Assembly: GCF_011378905.1 (NCBI RefSeq)
Contig: NZ_WTPY01000016.1
Span: forward strand, 29,989 to 93,988
Direction of reading: 5' to 3'
Length of the DNA: 64,000 nucleotides
From: Paraglaciecola sp. 20A4
GTDB lineage: Bacteria > Pseudomonadota > Gammaproteobacteria > Enterobacterales > Alteromonadaceae
Shown here: piece after piece, positions 51,009 through 60,373 of the stretch
Position numbering within the stretch: position 1 is the first letter of the stretch
Layout: every line of letters starts with the position of its first letter
Made by a program: the position numbers and the translations under genes
Notes under the pieces: model-generated
Told to the model about the DNA's origin: nothing
The model's database searches: none
What the model saw: only the letters and a program-made list of their open reading frames with translations

Positions 51009-51929
51009 ATGTCTGATTTAGCTCCTATCGCCCTTTTCGTGCATGCACGTCTAGAGCATACAAAAAAAACAATTAATTCATTAAAAGCTAACTCTTTAGC
51101 TAAAGAATCCAGAATCTATATATTTTGCGATAGTCATAGAATTGGTGTTTCCAACGACATTGAGGCAGTTGATTCTGTAAGAAACTTAATTTCAAAAGTA
51201 GGTGGGTTTCATACCGTTAAAGTTATCTATAGAGAGTATAATTACGGGTTAAAACGAAATATAGTTGAAGGTTTGGATTATGTACTCAAAAAGCATGATA
51301 AGGTGATTGTTTTGGAAGATGATTGTGAAGCAGCCCCCAACTTTTTGGCTTTCATGAATGAATGCCTAGATTACTACGCTGATCCAAGTAAGAATGTTTG
51401 GCATATCTCCGGTTGGAATCCAGGACTTAATTTTGAAGATAAACCGTTCCCCTCTTATTTTATGAGCTGTTGGGGGTGGTCTACATGGCGTTACAGGTGG
51501 CGAGAGGTATGTTTTGAGCCATTAATTTTAATGGAGAATATGAGCATAGCGGAAAGATATAAGTTTAATTTAAACGGCAGCTACCCTTTTTATAGCCACC
51601 TTCTAGGTAATTATCTAGGTCAGAATAATACTTGGGCTGTTTTCTGGTATGCCTCTATTTTTAATTCACATGGTCATTGTATTAATCCCCCTACGTCACT
51701 AATCACTAATCTTGGGATGGATGGCTCAGGTACACATACGAGTATTCAATTTGATCAAAATGTTCCGTTGCAGACTTCTAAAAAATACGATCCTATGATA
51801 AGTGATTTAGATAATACGCTAAAAGCTCTTTCAACTTTGTTCGGTACTAAACAAAAAAAGTTACACAAAATCTATTCTATAGTGAAAATTTTAATCCCTA
51901 TTTGGGTTCTAAAAATCATAAAAGAATAA
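51009..51929 (+). CDS. GT-A glycosyltransferase
   Basis: A 306-residue protein with N-terminal APIALFVHARLEHTKKTINSL, a metal-binding VLEDDCEAAPNFL (EDD as the DXD equivalent, about residue 100) and a tryptophan-rich FMSCWGWSTWRYRW segment. These match the GT2-like group often annotated 'sugar transferase' in O-antigen loci. It is preceded by about 200 A+T-rich bases with no gene. Donor and linkage unknown. Confidence 0.72.
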   Translation: MSDLAPIALFVHARLEHTKKTINSLKANSLAKESRIYIFCDSHRIGVSNDIEAVDSVRNLISKVGGFHTVKVIYREYNYGLKRNIVEGLDYVLKKHDKVIVLEDDCEAAPNFLAFMNECLDYYADPSKNVWHISGWNPGLNFEDKPFPSYFMSCWGWSTWRYRWREVCFEPLILMENMSIAERYKFNLNGSYPFYSHLLGNYLGQNNTWAVFWYASIFNSHGHCINPPTSLITNLGMDGSGTHTSIQFDQNVPLQTSKKYDPMISDLDNTLKALSTLFGTKQKKLHKIYSIVKILIPIWVLKIIKE

Positions 51930-51941
51930 TATGGTGATTGT

Positions 51942-52541
51942 ATGAAAATAATCTATGCGGTAATGTTCATTTTATTTGATTTTGTTAAATATTTTCAACA
52001 TACCATCCTTAGGGCTCACTGGCGTAGTAAAGATGTGTTCATTGCTCGCAAAGCATCTTTTACCATTGATTCATTTGGTGAAGTTAACATAGCTCATGGC
52101 GTCTATATTGCAGATGGTGTTTTGATTGTCGCTACTACCGAAAATACCTCAGTAAAAACTGCTCAACTTGATATTGGTGAGAATACCGTCTTAAACGAGT
52201 ATTCTAACATAAGGGCGTCAGGAGGTCGGATCGTTATTGGCGCTAATACCATGATTGCTCAAGGCGTCTCTATCATTGCCACAAACCATAAAATTAATAC
52301 TGATAAATTGATGATCAGAGAGCAGTGGGACTTGACAAAAAGTAATGTTAGAATCGGCGATAACGTTTGGATAGGGGCTAACTGTGTCATATTACCTGGT
52401 GTTAATATTTCAAGCGGTGCAGTTATAGCCGCTGGGGCTGTTGTAAATAAAGATATTGGTATTAACGAAATTTGGGGGGGGGTCCCAGCACGCCTTATCA
52501 GTATCAGAAAGACGGCGAGTCAAGATAATGATAAAGCCTAA
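51942..52541 (+). CDS. Left-handed beta-helix acyltransferase (WbbJ-like)
   Basis: A 199-residue hexapeptide-repeat transferase. An N-terminal hydrophobic region is followed by repeats such as VYIADGVLIV, ANTMIAQGVSIIATNHKI (catalytic histidine in ATNHKI), VRIGDNVWIGANCVILPGVNISSGAVIAAGAVVNKDI and the closing IWGGVPARLI. It probably O-acetylates a sugar of the repeat unit using acetyl-CoA. Its last 14 bases overlap the next gene. Confidence 0.85.
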   Translation: MKIIYAVMFILFDFVKYFQHTILRAHWRSKDVFIARKASFTIDSFGEVNIAHGVYIADGVLIVATTENTSVKTAQLDIGENTVLNEYSNIRASGGRIVIGANTMIAQGVSIIATNHKINTDKLMIREQWDLTKSNVRIGDNVWIGANCVILPGVNISSGAVIAAGAVVNKDIGINEIWGGVPARLISIRKTASQDNDKA

Positions 52542-53694
52542 TCTTGTTTTAGTCGATGAGTCAGCAATTTACGGTGGACACGAGTCCATGCTAATGTCCT
52601 TTTTAAGGGGGATATTATTGCCGTTAAGTAGTGTTTTTAATGTGTATTTTGTAGTAAACTCGCAAAATAAAAAATTAATTTTTCAATTAGAATCGAATGA
52701 CTTCCAGGAAATTTCTGTTCTAAAAATTTCATTGTCAAAGATACCAATGAAACCTATAACTCAATTTTTTATAGTTAATGATTCGTTGAAGATGAAGTCT
52801 ACCTTAAAAGGGCTCAATCCAAAATTAGTGTTAAACATCCAAGGTACAATTGAAATTGGTTGCATGACGTTGTGGGCTTGCAGGTCTCTTGGTATAGAGG
52901 TCTTTAGCTATCTACCGATAACAAAATCCAGTGCATCCCTCAATGTTTTCTTAGGGCGAACAAGAGATTTTCTTTGCAAGGCGCTATATTATCCAATTCC
53001 TCAAAAAATAATTACGATATCAAATTCAAATTCCAAAGAGTTAACTGTACAATTCGATGTGCCAACAGAAAACATTTCCGTCGTCCATAACTTTGTTGAA
53101 CATAGTATGATTAGTTCATGTGTTGAAGTACCAAAGTTTAAGGATAAGCGTAGGCACTTAGCCTTAATAGGGCGTATTAGCAATACTCAGAAATGTCAAT
53201 TTGATTTTTTAAATGCTTGGTTGAAATTCGAATTCATTGATCAATATGTCATTCACATTGTAGGGGATGATGATGGTCAAGAATCTCAAGCGATAAAAGC
53301 GTTGGGTGAGCAAGCTGTTTCTGCCGGGAGTATAGTGTTTCATGGATGGCAATCACAAAATTATGTTTCAGAGGTACTTAGAAGATGCGATACATTGCTT
53401 TTACCTTCTAGATTTGAAGGTGTTCCATTAGTGATGATTGAAGCAATTGCTTTAGGTTGTTTAGTTGTCGGGACTGCCGTCGACGGTATGAAGGAGTTTC
53501 TCCCTGAAGAGCTCACGTTTGGAGTTGCTGATTGGTCTACTATGTTTGAGATCATTCAGAATACACACCAATCGGATAAGACGAATCTATTGTTGGATAT
53601 AGTTCGTGAACGTTTTGAGGTGTTTAACCAGACAAGAAATACACAGACATTTTTGAATCTGTTGATGGAAAGATCTTATGAATATGAAAGATAA
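52528..53694 (+). CDS. GT4-family glycosyltransferase
   Basis: A GT-B retaining glycosyltransferase of 388 residues from the ATG at 52528, where the product starts [21 protein letters not shown] longer frame starting inside the acyltransferase gene is rejected. The C-terminal domain has [66 protein letters not shown] with the E-x7-E motif. The gene overlaps both neighbours, so translation is probably coupled. Confidence 0.86.
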   Translation: MIKPNLVLVDESAIYGGHESMLMSFLRGILLPLSSVFNVYFVVNSQNKKLIFQLESNDFQEISVLKISLSKIPMKPITQFFIVNDSLKMKSTLKGLNPKLVLNIQGTIEIGCMTLWACRSLGIEVFSYLPITKSSASLNVFLGRTRDFLCKALYYPIPQKIITISNSNSKELTVQFDVPTENISVVHNFVEHSMISSCVEVPKFKDKRRHLALIGRISNTQKCQFDFLNAWLKFEFIDQYVIHIVGDDDGQESQAIKALGEQAVSAGSIVFHGWQSQNYVSEVLRRCDTLLLPSRFEGVPLVMIEAIALGCLVVGTAVDGMKEFLPEELTFGVADWSTMFEIIQNTHQSDKTNLLLDIVRERFEVFNQTRNTQTFLNLLMERSYEYER

Positions 53695-54736
53695 AATTCT
53701 AATTGACGGACGTCTATTGAGCGTTAATCCAACTGGGATTTCACGATATTGTGTAAAAATGATTGAGGTAATTGCTGAGCAATATGGAGAAGAACAACTT
53801 GTCGTGTTAGTTAACAACTCAGAGGTCATGCGACAGAATATCTTGCTAGAACGCTTGTCTATTTTTCAAACAGGTTTAAAGCCTTTTAATTTAGTCCATT
53901 GGTTGACACTTTCATTTTTAGTTTTTTTTAAGAAACCCAGGGCTTATGTATGTCTAAATTATTCTGGGTTATGTTTCAAGAGACCATCTTTAAAACTTGT
54001 CGTAACTGTGTACGATTTAATGTTTTCCTTTGTAGAAGGATTTTTCGGAGGCGGCATTAAGGATATTGCTGGACGATTTTATTATGGCCTGATGGTACCG
54101 AGAGCTATAAAGTTGAGTAATTTGGCATTGACCATATCTGAGGCTTCCCAAAATGATATTATGGCTCTTTACGGTAAAAATGCTGTGAATATTTCGGGCG
54201 GAAATTTTCTTGAAGCGCAACCCGAACCGTCAATAATCAAACGTTTAAACTTGCTACCCCATGGCTATTTTTTGTTTGCTGGAAATTCGAGACCACACAA
54301 AAATATCCCACAGCTGCTAAGAGTGTTTAATAAGTATCGCCGATACTCTCCTGACGCAAAACTAATTATTGTGGGTCATAAAGGAGAAACAAGTAGTGGT
54401 GTAATTTATCCAGGGTTCGTAACGGAAAATGAACTCGTTGCGTTATATCAGTCTGCAAAGGCTTTTGTTTTTCCATCACTTTATGAGGGGTTCGGGTTAC
54501 CCGTGTTGGAGGCAATCATCAACGGGTGTCCTGTTATAGCTTCAGATATCCCTGCTTTCAGGGAGTTTAAAAATAACAATATGATCTTTTATTCGAGCGA
54601 TGATGGCCTTTATAATTCCCTATTGTGTCCGCCAACATTTGACAACGATAGTTTACAAGCCTTTGTTTCAAAGTTTACTTGGGGGACTTTTTGTAAGAAG
54701 CTAGCTCAAGAATTGTTAAGCCTTATTAAGAAATGA
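53678..54736 (+). CDS. GT4-family glycosyltransferase
   Basis: A second GT-B enzyme, 352 residues. The N-terminal [22 protein letters not shown] is typical of mannosyl/rhamnosyl-type GT4 enzymes. The donor domain has [69 protein letters not shown] with E-x7-E. A second ATG at 53684 is also possible. The ATG overlaps the previous stop, and its own stop overlaps the next start (ATGA). Confidence 0.87.
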   Translation: MNMKDKILIDGRLLSVNPTGISRYCVKMIEVIAEQYGEEQLVVLVNNSEVMRQNILLERLSIFQTGLKPFNLVHWLTLSFLVFFKKPRAYVCLNYSGLCFKRPSLKLVVTVYDLMFSFVEGFFGGGIKDIAGRFYYGLMVPRAIKLSNLALTISEASQNDIMALYGKNAVNISGGNFLEAQPEPSIIKRLNLLPHGYFLFAGNSRPHKNIPQLLRVFNKYRRYSPDAKLIIVGHKGETSSGVIYPGFVTENELVALYQSAKAFVFPSLYEGFGLPVLEAIINGCPVIASDIPAFREFKNNNMIFYSSDDGLYNSLLCPPTFDNDSLQAFVSKFTWGTFCKKLAQELLSLIKK

Positions 54737-55827
54737 GTCAATCTAGTTTACAAATGTTTGCAAAAATTTTGAGCACTCTACTTGTGCTAATGTATGCATT
54801 TGTGCCTTATATATTAGATTCACTAAAAATTTATCAAATTCCGTGGGCAGTAGAAAATTTCTATTATTCAGTTGTCTTAGCGGTAATTATTATGTTTTTG
54901 CCACATTACTCCTTTAAAAAACATCTATTTAGGTTTGACGTGCATAGTAATTCATTAACTAAAACTATAGTTTTATTTTTCGTATGTTGTTTGGTTTTTA
55001 GCCTTTGGTCTTGGCACGATGACCGTGAATCCGTTGGAGCTAGTGTCGCCGCTTTTTTTCGCGCTCTATGGATCTTAAATTCATTTTGCTTCATTAAAAG
55101 TACGGAGAAAAAAAGAACTTGGTTAATCTTGCTGACTGCGATATTAGTTTTTATTGATCAGTCAAGAACTTACTTTATGATCTCTTTTATGGTCCTAGCT
55201 CTAGCTTCAAATAGAAAAAAATTATATTTAGTTATTGGTATGTTCGGCGTACTTTTAGTAGCGGCTGTCAGAGTTGGTGAATCCATGTCTATTATTGGTA
55301 TGCTAACATATGGAATAGTTGGTGAGGGTTATAACGGGTCAAAAGCTGTGGGCCAAGTTTTATTGCTAAACCGAGATTCTGTTGATTGGTTGTCTCATAC
55401 AGCTTTGACCTTATTACAACCCATATACTTGCCTATAGAAATGGTTGTTGGGCCGTTTTTTGATGCCGGTTTACCTACCCAATCCTCTATTTTAGGTAAC
55501 GCTGTGAAAGTCGAGTTAGGGGAAAAGCTTAGTCCAATGGGGGGATGGTATATTTTAGCGGATTTCATCTGGTATGGTCCTATTGGAATTGTATTAATGT
55601 TTATCTATATCAATATGACTTGGTATTTAAGTAATTTCATCCTAAATACAAGATATTTTCCTATAGGCGCTTTTTTCTTCTTTTTATCGATTAAAGCTAT
55701 GCCATTCGTTTATTATAAAATGCTGACGTATGTAGTTGGTATTGCATTTGTTTTTACTCTGTTGGGTTTTTACAAAAATAAAAACTTTAAGTTTCGGCCT
55801 GTTAAAATAGGCAATTTGACTTTTTGA
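54733..55827 (+). CDS. Wzy-like polysaccharide polymerase candidate
   Basis: A 364-residue polytopic membrane protein with about ten hydrophobic segments and a larger soluble loop around residues 190-270. It is the only such protein in the locus besides the flippase, so it is the best candidate for the O-unit polymerase (Wzy), a family with almost no sequence conservation. The identification rests on topology, size and position between transferase genes, not on motifs. Confidence 0.65.
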   Translation: MSQSSLQMFAKILSTLLVLMYAFVPYILDSLKIYQIPWAVENFYYSVVLAVIIMFLPHYSFKKHLFRFDVHSNSLTKTIVLFFVCCLVFSLWSWHDDRESVGASVAAFFRALWILNSFCFIKSTEKKRTWLILLTAILVFIDQSRTYFMISFMVLALASNRKKLYLVIGMFGVLLVAAVRVGESMSIIGMLTYGIVGEGYNGSKAVGQVLLLNRDSVDWLSHTALTLLQPIYLPIEMVVGPFFDAGLPTQSSILGNAVKVELGEKLSPMGGWYILADFIWYGPIGIVLMFIYINMTWYLSNFILNTRYFPIGAFFFFLSIKAMPFVYYKMLTYVVGIAFVFTLLGFYKNKNFKFRPVKIGNLTF

Positions 55828-55861
55828 TTCCGCATTTATTTACACGTCATAGTTTTATTAA

Positions 55862-55909
55862 GAAATAGAAATAGAAATAGAAATAGAAATAGAAATAGAA
55901 ATAGAAATA
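55862..55909. repeat. Perfect hexanucleotide repeat (GAAATA)8
   Basis: Eight consecutive perfect copies of GAAATA lie in the 159-base gap between the Wzy-like gene and gmd. A six-base unit would not shift a reading frame, but slippage would change promoter or leader spacing by half a helical turn per unit. Confidence 0.95.
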
Positions 55910-55986
55910 TCAATAATTTATTATCCTCATTGACCATTTAGTTTGAGGTTAATTAGAGTTCAATTTTAGGTTAAGAGATACACAAT

Positions 55987-57024
55987 ATGAATAAAGTTGC
56001 ATTAGTTACAGGGGTCACTGGTCAGGATGGTGCTTATCTTTCGGAGTTGTTGCTATCTAAAGATTACAAGGTATACGGTGCATTTAGACGGACGAGCAGT
56101 GTAAATTTTTGGCGCATCGAAGAGCTTGGTTTGAAGGAACACGCTAATTTTGAGCTGATTGAGTTCGATTTGACAGATTTATCAAATACTGTTCGCCTAA
56201 TTCAAAATTGTAAGCCTACTGAGGTCTACAACCTCGCTGCTCAGAGTTTTGTCGGTGTCTCATTTGAACAGCCTATAACAACAGCAGAGATTACCGGTAT
56301 AGGTGCCGTAAACCTGCTCGAAGCTATTCGAATCGTCGATTCTTCTATCAAATTTTATCAAGCATCTACTTCAGAAATGTTTGGTAAGGTTCAAGAGATT
56401 CCCCAGACCGAGGCGACCCCCTTTTATCCTAGAAGTCCTTATGGAGTGGCAAAGCTCTATGCCCACTGGATGGTCATTAATTATCGTGAGTCCTATGGTA
56501 TTTTTGCTACCAGTGGAATCTTATTCAATCATGAGTCACCTCTCAGAGGTAAAGAGTTTGTAACTCGTAAAATTACAGATTCAGTGGCTAAAATCAAGCT
56601 TGGAAAGCTAGACCTTTTAGAGTTAGGTAACATTGATGCTAAACGCGATTGGGGTTTTGCAAAAGATTATGTTGAAGGCATGTGGCGCATGCTACAGGCT
56701 GATAAACCAGATACATATGTTTTGGCAACGAATAGAACAGAGACGGTTCGTGACTTTGTTACTATGTCATTCAAAGCCGTTGATATTGATTTAAATTGGT
56801 TGGGAATTGGCGAGGATGAAGTAGCTGTTGACCGAGTTTCTGGCAAAACACTTGTGAAAGTGAATCCCAAGTTTTATCGTCCTGCGGAGGTTGAGTTGCT
56901 TATTGGTGATGCGAGTAAGGCTGCTAACGAATTGGATTGGCGGGCAAGGACTAACCTTGAAGAATTATGTACGATGATGGTTGAAGCTGATTTGAAAAGA
57001 ATCAAAGCAGGTTTTACTTACTAA
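55987..57024 (+). CDS. gmd: GDP-mannose 4,6-dehydratase
   Basis: Extended SDR enzyme making GDP-4-keto-6-deoxy-D-mannose from GDP-mannose. It has 345 residues. NADP-binding [16 protein letters not shown] is at the N-terminus, RRTSS follows, and the catalytic region has STSEMFG and [34 protein letters not shown] and [16 protein letters not shown] are Gmd signatures. No mannose-1-phosphate guanylyltransferase gene is in the window, so GDP-mannose must come from elsewhere. The stop overlaps the next start (TAATG). Confidence 0.95.
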   Translation: MNKVALVTGVTGQDGAYLSELLLSKDYKVYGAFRRTSSVNFWRIEELGLKEHANFELIEFDLTDLSNTVRLIQNCKPTEVYNLAAQSFVGVSFEQPITTAEITGIGAVNLLEAIRIVDSSIKFYQASTSEMFGKVQEIPQTEATPFYPRSPYGVAKLYAHWMVINYRESYGIFATSGILFNHESPLRGKEFVTRKITDSVAKIKLGKLDLLELGNIDAKRDWGFAKDYVEGMWRMLQADKPDTYVLATNRTETVRDFVTMSFKAVDIDLNWLGIGEDEVAVDRVSGKTLVKVNPKFYRPAEVELLIGDASKAANELDWRARTNLEELCTMMVEADLKRIKAGFTY

Positions 57025-57881
57025 TGAAAAAAAATGTTGTGCTAGTGACTGGCAGCTCGGGTTTTACAGGAAAATATGTGGTTCAAGAGTTAGAATTGCA
57101 AGGATTTGCAGTTGTGCGAGGAATAGTCGACCTTCGAAATTATAATGAAGTATTGCAGGTTGTAAAAGACTCTAAACCCAATTTCGTAATTCACCTTGCT
57201 GCTCTAGCTTTTGTAGCGAACAATAGTATTAATGACTTATATGAAGTCAACTTACTAGGTACCGTAAATCTGCTCAAAGCACTTACAGAAGTAAAGTTGG
57301 AATTATTTAAGGTTATATTAGCTAGTTCTGCGAACATTTATGGTAATTGTAAAGTTGATAAAATAGACGAATTTCAAGCTCCAGCACCTGAAAACCATTA
57401 TGGGGTATCTAAATACTCAATGGAACTTGCTGCAGCTCAATGGCAAAGCCAACTACCACTATTATTCACTAGACCATTCAATTATACGGGTGTAGGTCAA
57501 CACAAGCGTTTCCTTATTCCAAAAATTATTAGTCACTTTCAGTTGAAAGAGCCTGTAATTGAGCTTGGAAACCTAGATGTTTATCGTGATTTCTCAGATG
57601 TAAGAGACATCGCTAGATATTATTCAGCATTACTTAATGTTGATACAGCTCAGCTGCATGTGAACTTGTGTTCAAGTTCTTTATGGTCTTTGCAGGATAT
57701 TATTGCTCACTTAGTAAAAATTACCGGCCATAGAATTGATGTTAAAGTTAATGAAAGTTATGTTCGAAGTAACGAAATAAAAAAACTTTGCGGAGATAAT
57801 TCGACTTTGAGAAAGCTAGTAGATATTAAATCGTCTATATCCTTTCGAGACACACTTGAATGGATGTTAAAGCAAGATTGA
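57024..57881 (+). CDS. rmd: GDP-4-keto-6-deoxymannose reductase (Rmd-like)
   Basis: An SDR protein of 285 residues translated directly after gmd. N-terminal VLVTGSSGFTGKYVVQEL, HLAALAFVANN, the catalytic SSANIYGN and NHYGVSKYSMEL (Tyr-x3-Lys), and RPFNYTGVGQHKRFLIPKI match Rmd-type reductases. The expected product is GDP-D-rhamnose. A GDP-6-deoxy-D-talose reductase is a near relative and cannot be excluded. It is not a fucose synthase by its motifs. Confidence 0.82.
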   Translation: MKKNVVLVTGSSGFTGKYVVQELELQGFAVVRGIVDLRNYNEVLQVVKDSKPNFVIHLAALAFVANNSINDLYEVNLLGTVNLLKALTEVKLELFKVILASSANIYGNCKVDKIDEFQAPAPENHYGVSKYSMELAAAQWQSQLPLLFTRPFNYTGVGQHKRFLIPKIISHFQLKEPVIELGNLDVYRDFSDVRDIARYYSALLNVDTAQLHVNLCSSSLWSLQDIIAHLVKITGHRIDVKVNESYVRSNEIKKLCGDNSTLRKLVDIKSSISFRDTLEWMLKQD

Positions 57882-57959
57882 ATGGGTTTTTACATCAATT
57901 TTCTAGTTTCCTATATTTGGAAGTATTTTGCTTTTTCTTAGTCATATATTAATAATAAA

Positions 57960-58742
57960 GTGGTGTCTGTTTTGAAAAATTTTTATATATCTATCGTTTC
58001 CCATGGTAATGAAGATGATATTATTAATAATAGGAATTTGAAGGGAATTAACTCATTAGATAATGCAACTGTTATTATTAGAGATAATTTATCTAATGAT
58101 AATCTTAGAATATACTGTGGGAAAAATGATTTTCAATATAGTTCTTCAAACTTTATATTGGGCTTCGGTGCGAATAATAACATTAACTATAAATTAGCTT
58201 CGGATTTAGGCATGCGAGAATCAGATTGGTTCATTTTATTTAACCCTGATGTCGATATGTCTCCAACAATGTTTAATAGGCTATCTAATACTATTGATGA
58301 TAGAAACAGTAAGATTTTCGCTATTAACCTTTTTTTCGATAAAGAGCTTTCAGACATGGAATATTCACTAAGGAAGTTTCCTACATTATCTTCATTTTTC
58401 AATATAGTAAAAGGAAGCTCTTTTACTCAAGCTTATAACAAAACGGATTTAGCTGATGGTTCTTTTGTTGATTGGGCTGCCGGCTCATTTTTAGTTTTCC
58501 AAAGTGACTTATATGGAAAATTAGGCGGTTTCGACGAAAACTACTTTATGTATTTTGAAGATGTAGATATTTGTTTTAGAGCTACTAATCTTTATAATCA
58601 ACATGTGGTCTATTTGAGCGAGATTAAGGCTGTTCATAAAGGCGCTTACAAAAATAGACGCCTATTTTCTAAACACTTCAGATGGTACTTCACGAGTTTA
58701 TTGAGATTTCTATTCATAACAACTTTTAGGTATAGAGAATGA
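57960..58742 (+). CDS. GT2-family glycosyltransferase (rhamnosyltransferase-like)
   Basis: A 260-residue GT-A enzyme. NFILGFGANNNINYKLA, LFNPDVDMSP (DXD) and FDENYFMYFEDVDICFRA are the hallmarks of the WbbL-like rhamnosyltransferase group of family 2. It directly follows gmd/rmd, suggesting a D-rhamnosyl donor; this is inference. Several starts are possible (GTG 57960, GTG 57963, TTG 57972). The stop overlaps the next gene's ATG. Confidence 0.82.
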   Translation: MVSVLKNFYISIVSHGNEDDIINNRNLKGINSLDNATVIIRDNLSNDNLRIYCGKNDFQYSSSNFILGFGANNNINYKLASDLGMRESDWFILFNPDVDMSPTMFNRLSNTIDDRNSKIFAINLFFDKELSDMEYSLRKFPTLSSFFNIVKGSSFTQAYNKTDLADGSFVDWAAGSFLVFQSDLYGKLGGFDENYFMYFEDVDICFRATNLYNQHVVYLSEIKAVHKGAYKNRRLFSKHFRWYFTSLLRFLFITTFRYRE

Positions 58743-59674
58743 AAATTGCTTTAACTGGCTCTACTGGTTTTATTGGTAAGGAGCTGGTCACTGCCCTTGG
58801 AAATAAAGCACAAAAAATCATTCAAATAGGGCGTAATACGAGTGAAGTTAATAGTGTTGACTACATTTACGTTAAAGGTTTAAATTCAACTACACAGTTT
58901 AATTTAAGTACCCATAAATGTGATGTACTTGTCCACTGCGCTGCTCGCGTACATATAATGCATGATAATTCATCAGCTCCACTAGAAGACTTTCGCGAGG
59001 TAAATACCTACGGCACACTTAACCTTGCACAGCAGGCCGCAGATGCTGGTGTTAAACGTTTTATTTTTATTAGTTCAATTAAGGTCAATGGTGAATCTAC
59101 CGAGCTGGGGTTGCCGTTTAAGTCAGATGATAATTTCGTCCCTACTGACCATTATGGTTTAAGTAAATATGAAGCGGAAGTCGGTTTACGGGAAATATCT
59201 GCAAAAACTGGTATGGAAGTGGTTATTATCCGTCCGCCATTAGTTTATGGCCAAGGGGTGAAGGCTAATTTTGCCTCTATAGTGAAATGGGTAAATAAGG
59301 GGATTCCTTTACCGCTAGGAAGTGTTAACGCTAACAAGCGTAGTTTAGTTTATCTCGATAATTTAGTGGATTTAATTGTCACCTGTATTGATCACCCAAA
59401 TGCGGCTAATCAAACGTTCCTCGTTAGCGATGACCACGACGTTTCTACTACCGAATTGCTACGTGAAATGGCCCGCGGAGGTGGGCGGCCTAGTCGGCTA
59501 ATACCCGTGCCTGTTGGTGCAATGCAGTTTGCCGCTAATTTGGTTGGTAAAGGTGCTGTTGCAGCGCGTTTGTTTGGATCGCTGCAAGTTGATATCGAGT
59601 ACACTAAAAAAGTGTTAAACTGGACTCCTCCGGTTTCCTTTTCTGAAGGTATTCGTCGTTGTTTTTATAAATAG
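58739..59674 (+). CDS. UDP-2-acetamido-2,6-dideoxyhexulose 4-reductase (WbpV/WreQ-like)
   Basis: An extended SDR enzyme of 311 residues: ALTGSTGFIGKEL, CDVLVHCAARVHIMHD, FISSIKVNGEST, DHYGLSKYEAEVGLREI (Tyr-x3-Lys) and IRPPLVYGQGVKANF. This set is typical of WbpV/WreQ reductases. They act on the 4-keto product of the WbpM-type dehydratase to give UDP-QuiNAc or UDP-FucNAc. Both the dehydratase and the matching phosphoglycosyl transferase are encoded just downstream. Base composition is less A+T-rich than in the preceding genes, so this may be the right edge of the variable cassette. Confidence 0.83.
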   Translation: MKIALTGSTGFIGKELVTALGNKAQKIIQIGRNTSEVNSVDYIYVKGLNSTTQFNLSTHKCDVLVHCAARVHIMHDNSSAPLEDFREVNTYGTLNLAQQAADAGVKRFIFISSIKVNGESTELGLPFKSDDNFVPTDHYGLSKYEAEVGLREISAKTGMEVVIIRPPLVYGQGVKANFASIVKWVNKGIPLPLGSVNANKRSLVYLDNLVDLIVTCIDHPNAANQTFLVSDDHDVSTTELLREMARGGGRPSRLIPVPVGAMQFAANLVGKGAVAARLFGSLQVDIEYTKKVLNWTPPVSFSEGIRRCFYK

Positions 59675-59687
59675 GTTCGTCATTTCT

Positions 59688-60245
59688 ATGTTATTGCGTT
59701 TATTCGATATTATTTTTTCCCTTTTGGGTTTGACTTTTGGCTTCCCCATCCTTGTAATTTTATTTTTTGTTGGCTTGTTCGACACAGGCTCGCCGATTTT
59801 TTGTCAAGAAAGGGTCGGGCGAAATAAAAAACCATTTACACTGGTTAAGTTTCGTACCATGAAAAAAGATACAGCCTCAGTAGCGAGTCATTTAGCGAGT
59901 AGTAGTTCGATAACTAAGTTCGGGAATTTTTTACGCAGAACCAAACTGGATGAACTCCCCCAATTATGGAACGTGCTGTCGGGTGATATGAGTTTAGTTG
60001 GGCCAAGACCTAGCTTATTGAATCAGCTTGATTTAATAGCTGAGCGTGAATGTCGCGATGTATTAAATGTACGCCCAGGTATTACAGGTTTGGCGCAGGT
60101 TAATAAAATTGACATGTCAGTGCCGATTTTATTAGCCGATACGGATGCTAAAATGTTACAAAATTTGACCCTAAGAACCTATTTCAAGTATATACTATTG
60201 ACCCTCCTTGGTAAGGGGGCTGGGGATCGTGTGATCTCTGGTTAA
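59688..60245 (+). CDS. Initiating sugar-phosphate transferase (monotopic PGT, PglC/WreU-like)
   Basis: A small bacterial sugar transferase of 185 residues containing only the catalytic domain with one N-terminal membrane segment. CQERVGRNKKPFTLVKFRTMKKDT, RRTKLDELPQLWNVLSGDMSLVGPRPSL and RPGITGLAQVNK are the family signatures, and the Asp-Glu pair in LDELPQ is the catalytic dyad. It would transfer a sugar 1-phosphate to undecaprenyl phosphate, starting the repeat unit. Its flanking genes suggest that the sugar is QuiNAc or FucNAc. Confidence 0.9.
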   Translation: MLLRLFDIIFSLLGLTFGFPILVILFFVGLFDTGSPIFCQERVGRNKKPFTLVKFRTMKKDTASVASHLASSSSITKFGNFLRRTKLDELPQLWNVLSGDMSLVGPRPSLLNQLDLIAERECRDVLNVRPGITGLAQVNKIDMSVPILLADTDAKMLQNLTLRTYFKYILLTLLGKGAGDRVISG

Positions 60246-60373
60246 TATTTAGCGCAATTGCTCGTATTTAACGTCGTTCCGTTAAAATAATTTATGGTGA
60301 ATTTTTTGTTTGCTCACGGTTTAGAATTTTTAGTGTCACTAATATTGATGATTGCTAGATAAAGGAGATGTAA

